A stretch of DNA of 64,000 nt, from NCBI RefSeq assembly GCF_040364665.1, contig NZ_BAABWX010000005.1, positions 62,001 to 126,000 of the forward strand. The letters run 5' to 3'. The translations under genes and the position numbers were made by a program. Shown one piece after another: positions 43,378 through 51,467 of the stretch; the stretch's first letter is position 1, and each line of letters opens with the position of its first letter. The notes under the pieces were generated by a model, which was given only the letters and a program-made list of their open reading frames with translations, did no database searches and was not told the DNA's origin. Origin of the DNA: Cognatishimia sp. WU-CL00825. Lineage in GTDB: Bacteria > Pseudomonadota > Alphaproteobacteria > Rhodobacterales > Rhodobacteraceae.

Positions 43378-44124
43378 AGGCCGGAACATAAGCGCTTCGT
43401 CAGGCAAGTTCAAACCGCGTTACACCTGCTTTACCCTCCACGTTGTGTGGGTTGCGGCGAACTTGTTGAAGCTGATTTTGGTCTGTGCGGTGCGTGCTGG
43501 AAAGACACGCCGTTGATCGGCGGCCTTGTCTGCAATTTTTGTGGCGTGCCCTTGCCTGGGGATGGGCAAGTGAGCGAGACCAGCTGCGACGATTGCATGG
43601 CGGTGACCCGTCCCTGGCAACAGGGGCGGGCGGCGCTATTGTACCAGGGAACCGCCCGGAAACTGGTGTTGCGGCTTAAGCATGCTGACCGCCATGATAT
43701 CGCGCGACCGGCGATAAGCTGGATGCAAAGGGCGGCGCAGGGGTTGAACCTGCAGGACGTGATTGTTGTGCCAATCCCTCTGCATTGGCGTCGGTTCTTA
43801 CGTCGAAGATACAATCAATCTGCGCTTTTGGCGCAGAGCTTGGCGCAGGCTATGGGGCTGGAATATTGCCCGGACTTTCTGGTGCGATCCAAGCCAACTC
43901 CGGCCCTTGAGGCGGCGACGCGCGAAGAGCGTTTTGCACTATTGCGTGGCGCAATTGTGCCCAACCCACGCCACCACAAGCTTGCGCAGGGTCGATCTGT
44001 CTTGTTGGTGGATGATGTGATTACCTCGGGGGCAACGTTTTCTGCGGCCACCCATGCTTGTTTGCAATCACAGGCGAGTGAAGTGCGTGTCATAGCCCTA
44101 GCACGCGTTGCAATGCACACCTAA
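43372..44124 (+). CDS. comF: ComF family protein (phosphoribosyltransferase fold)
   Basis: The 250-residue protein has N-terminal cysteine pairs (C-V-G-C-G, C-G-A-C, C-N-F-C-G, C-D-D-C) forming zinc-finger-like pairs, then the phosphoribosyltransferase part with V-V-P-I-P-L-H-W-R-R, N-Q-S-A-L-L-A and the PRPP motif V-L-L-V-D-D-V-I-T-S-G-A-T. In competent bacteria ComF acts in DNA uptake. No ATG or GTG lies upstream of the cysteine region in frame; the TTG at 43372 is the best start, which overlaps the divergent methyltransferase start by six bases. First gene of comF-grxC-nitrilase-marR. Confidence 0.86.
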   Translation: MHRPEHKRFVRQVQTALHLLYPPRCVGCGELVEADFGLCGACWKDTPLIGGLVCNFCGVPLPGDGQVSETSCDDCMAVTRPWQQGRAALLYQGTARKLVLRLKHADRHDIARPAISWMQRAAQGLNLQDVIVVPIPLHWRRFLRRRYNQSALLAQSLAQAMGLEYCPDFLVRSKPTPALEAATREERFALLRGAIVPNPRHHKLAQGRSVLLVDDVITSGATFSAATHACLQSQASEVRVIALARVAMHT

Positions 44125-44160
44125 ATCGCGCATGACACTTTCAGGCTTTAGGAAAACGCA

Positions 44161-44418
44161 ATGAAAAACGTAGAAATTTACACCCGTCCCCTTTGTGGAT
44201 TTTGCGCGGCGGCAAAATCTTTGTTTGCAAAAAAAGGTGTGACCTTTGTAGAGGTGGATTGCTGGGCGAATCCGGATCGTAAACCGGAAATGATTCAGCG
44301 CAGCAATGGTGGCCGGACTTTCCCGCAGATTTTCATCGACGGGGATCATGTTGGCGGATGTGACGATCTGATGGCTCTGGAGCGTGCGGGCAAGCTCGAC
44401 GGTCTACTGGCGGCCTGA
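44161..44418 (+). CDS. grxC: Glutaredoxin 3
   Basis: A dithiol glutaredoxin of 85 residues that reduces disulfides with glutathione in the cytoplasm. The active site is C-G-F-C at residues 12-15, where the E. coli enzyme has C-P-Y-C; the fold is completed by R-T-F-P-Q-I-F-I-D-G and H-V-G-G-C-D-D-L. Its TGA overlaps the next ATG by one base (TGATG), so it is tightly coupled to the nitrilase gene. Confidence 0.94.
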   Translation: MKNVEIYTRPLCGFCAAAKSLFAKKGVTFVEVDCWANPDRKPEMIQRSNGGRTFPQIFIDGDHVGGCDDLMALERAGKLDGLLAA

Positions 44419-45251
44419 TGAAAACAGCCCTGCTGCAAATATGCTCTTCGGACGATCCAACCGAAAACCTCAAAATGGTTCGGGCGGCGATCAAAGAGGC
44501 TGCAGCAAATGGGGCTGGCTATGTTCTTACGCCGGAAGTGACCAATTGCGTCTCTGGAAGTCGGACTCATCAAAAGGCGGTTTTGCAACTCGAGACTGAG
44601 GATCGCACCCTTTTGGGCATTCAAGAGTTGGCCGCACAGCTTGAAGTCTGGGTGACTATTGGCTCTTTGGCGGTAAAGACCAATGATCCGGATGGTCGCT
44701 TTGCAAACCGGCAGTTTTTGATCGATGCCAACGGGTCGATTGCTGCGCGCTATGATAAGATTCACATGTTTGATGTACAGGTTTCAAAAGAAGAAACCTA
44801 TCGTGAATCTGATGGCTATAGGCCCGGCACACAGGCTGTGGTGGCGGAAACGCCTTTTGCAAAAATTGGCATGACCATTTGTTATGATGTGCGTTTTGGG
44901 CATTTGTTTCGGCGGTTGGCGCGGGGCGGGGCCGAGGTTATAACGGTGCCTTCGGCGTTTTCTTATGTCACGGGCGCGGCGCATTGGCAGGCGTTGTTGC
45001 AGGCGCGGGCCATTGAAACGGGGTGCTGGGTGCTTGCTCCGGCTCAGGTTGGGCGACATCTTGCTAGCCGTGGCCCCCAGCGCCTGACTTATGGGCATTC
45101 GCTTGTTGTTTCGCCATGGGGTGAGGTTTTGGCAGATGCTGGTTCAGAAACCGGTATCGTTTACATTGATCTTGACCGTGAAAAAGTGGCACAAGCACGC
45201 AGACGCGTGCCGTCACTGACATATGATCAAAGGTTCAATGGCCCAGACTGA
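44418..45251 (+). CDS. Carbon-nitrogen hydrolase (Nit1/Nit2-like nitrilase superfamily)
   Basis: A 277-residue cytoplasmic amidase. The catalytic triad of the family is visible: glutamate in T-P-E-V-T-N near residue 40, lysine in Y-D-K-I-H-M-F-D, and the nucleophile cysteine in I-C-Y-D-V-R-F. Together with the S-Y-R-E-S-D-G-Y-like loop it matches the Nit1/Nit2 group that repairs deaminated glutathione or hydrolyses omega-amides. Its placement next to glutaredoxin fits a link to glutathione. Substrate is inference. The MarR start lies within its last codons. Confidence 0.9.
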   Translation: MKTALLQICSSDDPTENLKMVRAAIKEAAANGAGYVLTPEVTNCVSGSRTHQKAVLQLETEDRTLLGIQELAAQLEVWVTIGSLAVKTNDPDGRFANRQFLIDANGSIAARYDKIHMFDVQVSKEETYRESDGYRPGTQAVVAETPFAKIGMTICYDVRFGHLFRRLARGGAEVITVPSAFSYVTGAAHWQALLQARAIETGCWVLAPAQVGRHLASRGPQRLTYGHSLVVSPWGEVLADAGSETGIVYIDLDREKVAQARRRVPSLTYDQRFNGPD

Positions 45252-45690
45252 TAATGAATCCAGCGCCTTAGCGATTTCTCTGTTTAGTGAAATTCTGATG
45301 GCTGACCAATTGGCGCGCAGCCGTCTGAGCAAAGCTTTGCCTAAGGGCATGGAGTTGTCGCATTTTTCGGTTTTGAACCATTTATCCCATTCCAGCAGTG
45401 AGCGCAGCCCGGCGCAGCTTGCCAAGGCTTTTCATGTGACCCGTGGGGCAATGACCAATACATTGGGCAAGCTGGAAACCGCAGGCTATGTGCATATTCG
45501 CCCGGATTGGGATGATGCGCGCCGCAAGATGGTGGCAATAAGCCCGGCGGGACGTGCTGCAAAAGAGGCGGCCTTGGCGGGCATCGCGCCAATTATTTCC
45601 GAAGTTGTTGCAGATATTGGGGAACACCGCGTACGCGCGGCCCTACCGATTTTACGCGAGCTGCGGGTCAAGCTTGAGGACGAGCATTGA
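45238..45690 (+). CDS. MarR family transcriptional regulator
   Basis: The 150-residue product has the winged helix typical of MarR: S-P-A-Q-L-A-K-A-F-H-V-T-R-G-A-M-T-N-T-L-G-K-L near residues 50-75 and the wing D-W-D-D-A-R-R-K-M-V. The ATG at 45238 was chosen over 45223 because AAAGG lies just before it; the start overlaps the nitrilase end by 14 bases. It may control its own operon, but ligand and operator are unknown. No cysteine sensor is obvious. Confidence 0.9.
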   Translation: MAQTDNESSALAISLFSEILMADQLARSRLSKALPKGMELSHFSVLNHLSHSSSERSPAQLAKAFHVTRGAMTNTLGKLETAGYVHIRPDWDDARRKMVAISPAGRAAKEAALAGIAPIISEVVADIGEHRVRAALPILRELRVKLEDEH

Positions 45691-45851
45691 AAAGCAAAAG
45701 GGGCATGAACCTTTTTGCAGTTGTTGCTGCGATTCTGTTTATGTTGATCTATGCCGTTCCCTCTATTCGGGGCGCAGCCGAAGTGGAAAAATGTGTTGAA
45801 ATCGGTGGCAGGTATGATCATGCCACCGGTGTTTGCAAGACGGGTGGTTAG
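45687..45851 (+). CDS. Small exported protein, 54 residues (short gene behind marR)
   Basis: A short frame runs from TTG at 45687 (overlapping the marR stop as TTGA) or ATG at 45705 to TAG at 45849-45851. The first part is a signal or anchor helix ([17 protein letters not shown]), then 20 residues with the spaced pair [15 protein letters not shown], a pattern I know from small periplasmic or lipoprotein-like proteins. CTTGAGGA lies upstream of the TTG. Its stop overlaps the convergent ubiG stop. A disulfide between the two cysteines is possible. Function unknown. Confidence 0.68.
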   Translation: MKSKRGMNLFAVVAAILFMLIYAVPSIRGAAEVEKCVEIGGRYDHATGVCKTGG

Positions 45852-46594
45852 GCGGGTTTCGTACTGGTGGTCACATAATTTACGCTTAGATCTTTGTCGG
45901 ACAGCGACCAGCTCCAACCCAGAGGATTAAATACAAAACCGGTGCGATCCACTGGTGTCAGCCCACCCTTTGCCAGCATGTCAAACAACTCATCAGGTGT
46001 GATAAACTTGTGCCATTCATGGGTGCCCTTTGGCAGCCAGCGCATGATCCATTCTGCGCCAATGATAGCTGCGCCAAAGCTTTTGGTGGTGCGATTGAGC
46101 GTAGAACAGATCATCAATCCGCCCGGTCTGACCAATTGCTGACAAACGGTCAGAAATTCTTGCGGGTCAGCGACGTGTTCAACCACCTCCATGTTCAGAA
46201 CAATATCAAATTTCTCGCCTGATTCAGCGATGGCTTCGGCAGTGGTGTGGCGATAATCGATGGTCAGGCCGGATTGTTCGGCGTGCACCTGAGCGACGGG
46301 AATATTGCGTTCGGCTGCATCAGCGCCAACAACGGTTGCCCCCAAACGCGCCATGGGTTCTGCCAGCAACCCGCCGCCACAGCCAATATCAAGCAGTCTT
46401 AAGCCTGAGAACGGAAGATCTGTGCTAAGGTCACGGCCAAATTCCGCCGCGATTTGGCGGGTGATGTAATCAAGCCGGCAGGGGTTCAGCATATGCAGAG
46501 GTTTGAATTTCCCTTTGGGATCCCACCATTCTGCGGCCATCGCCTCAAATTTTGCGACTTCGGCGGGGTCGACAGTGTTCAACGTGGGTTGCAT
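45848..46594 (-). CDS. ubiG: Ubiquinone biosynthesis O-methyltransferase UbiG
   Basis: UbiG performs both O-methylations of the ubiquinone ring. The 248-residue product has [19 protein letters not shown], the SAM loop [14 protein letters not shown] near residue 70, L-N-M-E-V-V-E-H-V, and F-I-T-P-D-E-L. ATG at 46594 with GGAG ten bases upstream was chosen over longer starts. Divergent from pip with about 50 bases between the two starts. Confidence 0.96.
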   Translation of the reverse strand: MQPTLNTVDPAEVAKFEAMAAEWWDPKGKFKPLHMLNPCRLDYITRQIAAEFGRDLSTDLPFSGLRLLDIGCGGGLLAEPMARLGATVVGADAAERNIPVAQVHAEQSGLTIDYRHTTAEAIAESGEKFDIVLNMEVVEHVADPQEFLTVCQQLVRPGGLMICSTLNRTTKSFGAAIIGAEWIMRWLPKGTHEWHKFITPDELFDMLAKGGLTPVDRTGFVFNPLGWSWSLSDKDLSVNYVTTSTKPA

Positions 46595-46643
46595 TCTGAT
46601 CTCCATATGCTCATCTGGGCGCGCAATACTATATAGATCGCTT

Positions 46644-47618
46644 ATGGACAAACACTCGGGTCAAAAACGCGCAGTTCAATATCTTTATCCGCCGATCGAT
46701 CCGTTTGATCAGCGGATGCTGGATGTGGGTGACGGCCATTCGATCTATGTCGAACAGTCAGGCAATCCAAATGGCATGCCGGTTGTTGTCCTGCACGGGG
46801 GCCCCGGCGGGGGATGTAGCCCTGCGATGCGCCGCTATTTTGATCCAAACATTTATCGTGTCATTCTATTTGATCAACGTGGCTGTGGTCGGTCGCGACC
46901 GCATGCTGAGATTGCGCATAATACCACCTGGCATCTGGTCGCCGATATCGAACATATCCGTACCAGCTTGGGCATCGACCAGTGGATTGTGTTTGGCGGA
47001 AGCTGGGGCGCAACGTTGGCGTTGATTTATGCGCAAACCCATCCAGAACGTCCCGCGGCTTTGGTTCTGCGCGGTGTTTTCTTGATGACACAACGCGAAC
47101 TTGACTGGTTTTATGGCGGTGGCGCTGGGCAGTTTTGGCCCGAAACATGGGCGCGCTTTGCGGATCTGATCCCGGAAAACGAACAATCGGACATGATTGC
47201 GGCCTATCACCAGCGCTTGTTTTGTGGTGATCGCGCGGTCGAAGTGAAATATGCCCGGTCTTGGGCTGCATGGGAAAACGCTTTGGCATCGGTTCAGTCT
47301 GATGGCACATCTGGTTCACCCCCGGCTGAATATGCGCGGGCTTTTTCGCGTTTGGAAAACCATTATTTTCGCAATGCGGGTTTTTTGGATTTTGATGGCC
47401 AGATATTGGCACATATGGATCGCATCGCGCATATCCCTGCAGCGATTGTGCAGGGGCGATTTGATATGATTTGCCCGCCGCGCTCGGCCTTTGATCTTGC
47501 GGCACGTTGGCCAAATGCGAAATTGCGTATGATACAAAATGCAGGCCACGCATTAAGCGAGCCAGGAATTAGTGCGGAATTGGTGCGAATCATGGATCAG
47601 CTCGCGCGCGAAGGCTAG
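46644..47618 (+). CDS. pip: Proline iminopeptidase
   Basis: A cytoplasmic alpha/beta hydrolase of 324 residues that removes N-terminal proline. The oxyanion segment H-G-G-P-G-G-G is at residues 51-57, the nucleophile S120 in G-G-S-W-G-A, the acid in Q-G-R-F-D, and the histidine in A-G-H-A-L-S. The family block [11 protein letters not shown] also matches. The ATG at 46644 was chosen over a longer frame that runs through ubiG. Confidence 0.94.
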   Translation: MDKHSGQKRAVQYLYPPIDPFDQRMLDVGDGHSIYVEQSGNPNGMPVVVLHGGPGGGCSPAMRRYFDPNIYRVILFDQRGCGRSRPHAEIAHNTTWHLVADIEHIRTSLGIDQWIVFGGSWGATLALIYAQTHPERPAALVLRGVFLMTQRELDWFYGGGAGQFWPETWARFADLIPENEQSDMIAAYHQRLFCGDRAVEVKYARSWAAWENALASVQSDGTSGSPPAEYARAFSRLENHYFRNAGFLDFDGQILAHMDRIAHIPAAIVQGRFDMICPPRSAFDLAARWPNAKLRMIQNAGHALSEPGISAELVRIMDQLAREG

Positions 47619-47712
47619 TTTGATCTGGGCGCTACTGCCTGGTTGAAATTTATGATAAGACAGGCTTTGTTGTGACTCCCATTTGCGGGCTTGGATTGGA
47701 TCTGGAACACTT

Positions 47713-49257
47713 ATGAGACGAATTGGCAGACGTAGCTTGCTTACAACCGGTGCCGCCGCAGGTGTGCTGGCTGCAACGGGTTTGCCACTTCGGGCTGCAC
47801 CAACGCGTTCTGGAACTTTGCGGCTAGGACTATCGGGCGCATCGCCTTTTGATAGTTGGGACAGCCGCACACATCGCGATAATTTCATGATTATGGCGGC
47901 GCATGGGGCAGTGTTTGATACCCTGACCCAAGTTGCCGCGTCCGGGGAATTGATCGGCGAACTGGCAGAGAGTTGGCGGGCCACATCGGATGCCTTGGTT
48001 TGGACCTTTAAGCTGCGCAAAGGTGTGCAGTTTCACAGTGGCAAAGCCTTTGTGGCAGAGGATGTGATTGGGTCGCTGCAATTGCATATGGATGTGACCG
48101 ACCAGAGCCCAGCCTTGCCGATTGTTTCAAGCATCGCTGAAATGCGGAAAATTAACGCGCATGAGGTTGAAATTACGCTGACCGCGCCAAATGCAGATTT
48201 TCCTTTTTTGTTGGCGGATTACCACCTGTGTATCTATCCCGCTGAACAAGCTGAGCTTGCGATGATAACGGGCAATGGCACGGGCCTTTATCAAGTCGAG
48301 TCGTTTGAGCCTGGCGTGAATTTGCGGCTGAAACGGGTGGAAAGCCATTACAAGGATGGCAAAGAAGGCTGGTTCAATGAAGTTGAGCTGATTGCGTTTG
48401 ACGATGAAACTGAACGTGTGACTGCGTTGCTGGAGGGGCAGGTTCACGCGATTGATCGACTGCCACCACATCGCGTGCCTTTGGTGCAATCAGAACGACG
48501 GTTACAATTGTCTGAGGTCACCGGAAACCAACATCTGTCTTTTCCGATGCTGACCAATATTGCGCCCTTTGATGATATGAACCTGCGCAAAGCCCTGAAA
48601 CATGCGGTTGATCGGCCTGGATTGGTCCAGCATGTCCTGCAGGGTCATGGGGCTGTTGCCAATGACACGCCAATTGGGCCGGCCAATCAGTTCTTTGCCA
48701 AAGATATTCCTGTTGCCAGCTACGATCCAGATCGGGCGCGGCACTATCTGGCCAAAGCGGGCCTTGCGGGTCTGCGTTTGGATTTGTCGGTAGCAAATCA
48801 CCAATACCCCGGTGCGTTAAAAGCGGCGCTTTTGTATCAAGAAACCGCAAAGGCCGCAGGCATCGACATCAATGTTAAGCGCGAATCCGATAGCACCTAT
48901 TTGACGGATGTTTGGCGGCAAAAACCTTGGTGCACCTGTATTTGGTCTGGCAGATTGACCGAAGATTGGATGCTGTCGACGATGTCGCAAACCGGCGCAC
49001 CTTGGAATGACACGCTTTGGGACAATGCGCAGTATCAGGATTTGTTGCTGTCCGCCCGATCCGAGCTAGACACTGCAAAACGCCGCTCGATGTACCATGA
49101 TCTACAACATTTGATGGCACTAGAGGGTGGTGCGGTTGTGCCGGTCTATGCAAATTATCTTGATGCGCACAGCAGCAAGTTGCGCAATAGCGGCGCGGTT
49201 GGAAATGTCTTTAATATGGACAATGCGCGCCTGATCGAACGCTGGTGGTTCGGTTAA
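47713..49257 (+). CDS. ABC transporter substrate-binding protein, family 5 (oligopeptide/dipeptide type), orphan
   Basis: The 514-residue product has a Tat-like signal (R-R-S-L-L-T-T-G-A-A-A-G-V-L-A-A-T-G) and the family 5 periplasmic-binding fold: L-A-E-S-W-R-A-T-S-D, W-T-F-K-L-R-K-G-V-Q-F-H, A-E-D-V-I-G-S-L near residue 115, N-G-T-G-L-Y-Q, and R-K-A-L-K-H-A-V-D-R. Such proteins bind peptides or opines. No permease or ATPase gene is adjacent, so it either works with components encoded elsewhere or binds without transport. ATG at 47713 follows a G/A-rich site. Confidence 0.92.
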   Translation: MRRIGRRSLLTTGAAAGVLAATGLPLRAAPTRSGTLRLGLSGASPFDSWDSRTHRDNFMIMAAHGAVFDTLTQVAASGELIGELAESWRATSDALVWTFKLRKGVQFHSGKAFVAEDVIGSLQLHMDVTDQSPALPIVSSIAEMRKINAHEVEITLTAPNADFPFLLADYHLCIYPAEQAELAMITGNGTGLYQVESFEPGVNLRLKRVESHYKDGKEGWFNEVELIAFDDETERVTALLEGQVHAIDRLPPHRVPLVQSERRLQLSEVTGNQHLSFPMLTNIAPFDDMNLRKALKHAVDRPGLVQHVLQGHGAVANDTPIGPANQFFAKDIPVASYDPDRARHYLAKAGLAGLRLDLSVANHQYPGALKAALLYQETAKAAGIDINVKRESDSTYLTDVWRQKPWCTCIWSGRLTEDWMLSTMSQTGAPWNDTLWDNAQYQDLLLSARSELDTAKRRSMYHDLQHLMALEGGAVVPVYANYLDAHSSKLRNSGAVGNVFNMDNARLIERWWFG

Positions 49258-49369
49258 ACATTCTGTGGATTATTGCAGGGTTGCCTGTGCGCCAACGCAA
49301 TTGGTTTTGCTTTGGCTATGGTGGGTCTGCGGATAAGCTGTTGCTATTGCCATCCACAGGAGAGCCCGA

Positions 49370-49990
49370 ATGTCTGACGCCCCGATCATCCAAGAACGCG
49401 AGAATGGACCGCTGATTGTCAAAGGCGTCACGCAGATGCGCGATGCTCAGGGCAATGAAATCGCCTGTAAACCGGTCATGGCCCTGTGTCGATGCGGGCA
49501 GTCAAAAAACAAGCCTTTTTGTGATGGCAGCCACAAAGATGCAGGTTTTGAAAGTCGGGGTGGCACGCCGGCGGGTCGGGATCGGCTGATCACATATGCG
49601 GGACAGGATGTTTCTGTCAGCTATAACCCTCTGCTATGTTCGCATGCTGCACAATGCGGCAAGCTGGCCAAGCACATCTTTAACCCGGCTGAAAAGCCTT
49701 GGGTGCAGCCTGACAAAGGCACGGTTGACGAAGTAAAAGAGGTGGTTGCCGCTTGCCCGTCAGGGGCCTTGGCCCTGGCAGATGTTGATCCGCCACATTT
49801 GATGCCGGATCGGGTGCAGATTCAAATTGAAGAGAATGGACCTTATTGGGTTTTGGACGTCACGGCCCCGGTGCCACCGCAGGCCGAAAACATGTCAGAA
49901 CAAAAATTTGTTCTGTGTCGCTGTGGTCAGTCTGGCAACAAGCCCTATTGTGACGGGACCCATCGGGATGCCAAATGGCGCGACGCCTGA
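49370..49990 (+). CDS. Iron-sulfur protein with two CDGSH domains around a mono-cluster domain
   Basis: The 206-residue protein carries two CDGSH zinc-finger-like [2Fe-2S] sites: C40-R-C42-G-Q-S...C51-D-G-S-H55 and, near the C-terminus, C183-R-C185-G-Q-S...C194-D-G-T-H198. Between them lies a divergent 4Fe-4S-like segment (C-S-H-A-A-Q-C and C-P-S-G-A-L), giving three possible metal centres in one chain. AGGAGAG precedes the ATG. Its 3' end overlaps the convergent membrane-protein gene by 46 bases. Redox or cluster-transfer roles are known for CDGSH proteins; its partner is unknown. Confidence 0.9.
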   Translation: MSDAPIIQERENGPLIVKGVTQMRDAQGNEIACKPVMALCRCGQSKNKPFCDGSHKDAGFESRGGTPAGRDRLITYAGQDVSVSYNPLLCSHAAQCGKLAKHIFNPAEKPWVQPDKGTVDEVKEVVAACPSGALALADVDPPHLMPDRVQIQIEENGPYWVLDVTAPVPPQAENMSEQKFVLCRCGQSGNKPYCDGTHRDAKWRDA

Positions 49991-50670
49991 AGCGACGGGG
50001 TTCGGGCGTCCTGGCGCTCGACCTCTCCTTTGAGAAGCCAAGAGACGCAGAAAGCCCAGATGCCACACGCTTCTAGCCAAAAGATAAGGTTCCATTGTTC
50101 GACCCAAACTCTGGCGTCAAACCAATCAAAGGCCCGCACAAACGACGCATATGTTGCCAGCACACCAGCCGAGATAATGAGCCAGCCACAGATGCGGTAA
50201 ACCCGGCGAACCGGGCCGTTGGCGGTGCGCGCAAAGCGACTTAGGCAAAAAATGGTGAGAGTTGTGAGGAAGACAAAAGAAGACAGAAAATGCAGGCCGA
50301 CACTGATACGATCATCCATGATGGCGTGAAAAAAAGTCTCTATCCCATTAGCGTGCGGTTTGTTTGGGAATAAGGCAAGCCCAATGGCCGAGGCACCGCT
50401 GAGCAATCCAGTGATGTTTTCCCGTCGACTGGCGTGGGACGGGCGATCCCCCTGGTAAGCCATTAGAAAAATGCCAATCGCCACCAGAGCCCCAACCACA
50501 AAGTCACGCATCGAGGAAAAATAATAGTCGCTGATTGATGGCAGCACTTGGCCATGGGTGATGTAGCCCCCTGTAAGCAGAACCAAGGGAAAGGCCATTG
50601 CGATGACCCCGAGCGCTTGGCGCACGTTAAAATAGGTCATAATAAATGTGTCGCGGTTATGAGTTGCCAT
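49945..50670 (-). CDS. Seven- to eight-helix membrane protein, unknown function
   Basis: The 241-residue product has about six to seven hydrophobic segments. Conserved-looking features are S-I-S-D-Y-Y-F-S-S-M-R-D-F near the first periplasmic loop, N-I-T-G-L-L-S-G-A-S-A-I-G-L-A-L-F-P and F-H-A. I cannot name the family with certainty; a DUF998-like protein is possible. The ATG at 50670 was chosen over a frame that starts 38 codons earlier with a poor N-terminus. Overlaps the 3' end of the CDGSH gene by 46 bases, tail to tail. Confidence 0.7.
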   Translation of the reverse strand: MATHNRDTFIMTYFNVRQALGVIAMAFPLVLLTGGYITHGQVLPSISDYYFSSMRDFVVGALVAIGIFLMAYQGDRPSHASRRENITGLLSGASAIGLALFPNKPHANGIETFFHAIMDDRISVGLHFLSSFVFLTTLTIFCLSRFARTANGPVRRVYRICGWLIISAGVLATYASFVRAFDWFDARVWVEQWNLIFWLEACGIWAFCVSWLLKGEVERQDARTPSLQASRHLASRWVPSQ

Positions 50671-50767
50671 GGGTCCAGAGTGTAGAAAAAGAATTACCAA
50701 AGTCTTTCTTTCTATCGGGATCATCAGAGCGAAAGGCGCTGTCTTTGTCATTGGGGGATAACAGCAC

Positions 50768-50796
50768 TTGCACCGGTGTAACAAAGGTCGTATATG
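50768..50796 (+). promoter_or_regulatory. Promoter of the rimP-nusA-infB operon
   Basis: TTGCAC (50768-50773) and TATATG (50791-50796) are 17 bases apart, a good sigma-70-type pair. Start of transcription would fall near 50803, leaving a leader of about 90 bases before rimP that contains the terminator at 50852-50874. Confidence 0.6.
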
Positions 50797-50851
50797 GCTT
50801 TTTAACAGCGGCGCGCTGAGCTTAGGCTGAACGCTCCACCGGGAAAGATCG

Positions 50852-50874
50852 ACGGGCCGCGTGCCCGTTTTTTT
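50852..50874 (+). terminator. Leader terminator (attenuator candidate) before rimP
   Basis: ACGGGC and GCCCGT form a six-pair GC-rich stem with a five-base loop, followed by T7. It lies between the promoter and the rimP ATG (17 bases away) on the same strand, so it would cut most transcripts before the operon unless overcome. The minus-strand gene at 49945-50670 ends elsewhere, so this is not its terminator. Confidence 0.75.
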
Positions 50875-50891
50875 GTGCTTGGAACACTTGT

Positions 50892-51467
50892 ATGAGCAAT
50901 ATGATTGCCAAAACCGCGATAGACAGTCGTCTCGCCGAAATCGTGAACCCTATCATTGAAGATATGGGTTTCGAATTGGTGCGTCTGCGTCTTATGGGTG
51001 GCAAAACCAATACATTGCAGATCATGGCCGAACGCCCCGAAGGCGGCATTGAGGTTGATGATTGTGCGCAGATCAGCAACGCCGTCAGTGCGGCGCTGGA
51101 TGTCGAAGATCCTTTAAACGATTCTTATGTTCTTGAAGTCGGTAGCCCGGGCATTGATCGCCCGCTGACCCGTCTGAAAGACTTTGAAAACTTCGAAGGC
51201 TATGACGTGAAGATCGAAACCAGTGAATTGATTGATGGCCAAAAGCGCTTTCGGGGAATTTTGGCTGGGGTCGAAGGCGAAGAAGTATTACTGAACCTGG
51301 AAGCGGGTACAGTTGGGCTGCAGTTTGAATGGCTGGCGGATGCCAAGCTGATTTTGACTGATGAGTTGATCAAGGAAATGCTGAAGCAGCGTAAAGATGC
51401 TGGCACCTTGAGCGAAGGAAATTTTGACGAGATCGAGACCGAGTCCGGTTCTGAGGAGACTGATTAA
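50892..51467 (+). CDS. rimP: Ribosome maturation factor RimP
   Basis: RimP helps assemble the 30S subunit. The 191-residue product has [13 protein letters not shown] near residue 20, the [14 protein letters not shown] motif near 80, and the Sm-like C-terminal part with an acidic tail ([10 protein letters not shown]). It is the first gene of rimP-nusA-ylxR-infB, a classic operon order. No tRNA-fMet gene precedes it here. The stop abuts nusA directly. Confidence 0.96.
   Translation: MSNMIAKTAIDSRLAEIVNPIIEDMGFELVRLRLMGGKTNTLQIMAERPEGGIEVDDCAQISNAVSAALDVEDPLNDSYVLEVGSPGIDRPLTRLKDFENFEGYDVKIETSELIDGQKRFRGILAGVEGEEVLLNLEAGTVGLQFEWLADAKLILTDELIKEMLKQRKDAGTLSEGNFDEIETESGSEETD

Noticed and set aside
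46861..47553. 230-codon minus-strand frame over pip
   Set aside because: Antisense to a gene with complete catalytic triad; Pro/His/Arg-rich shadow.
50671..50891. tRNA-fMet (metY) before rimP, as in enterobacteria
   Set aside because: No cloverleaf, no GGTTCGA-type T loop and no CCA end in this gap.
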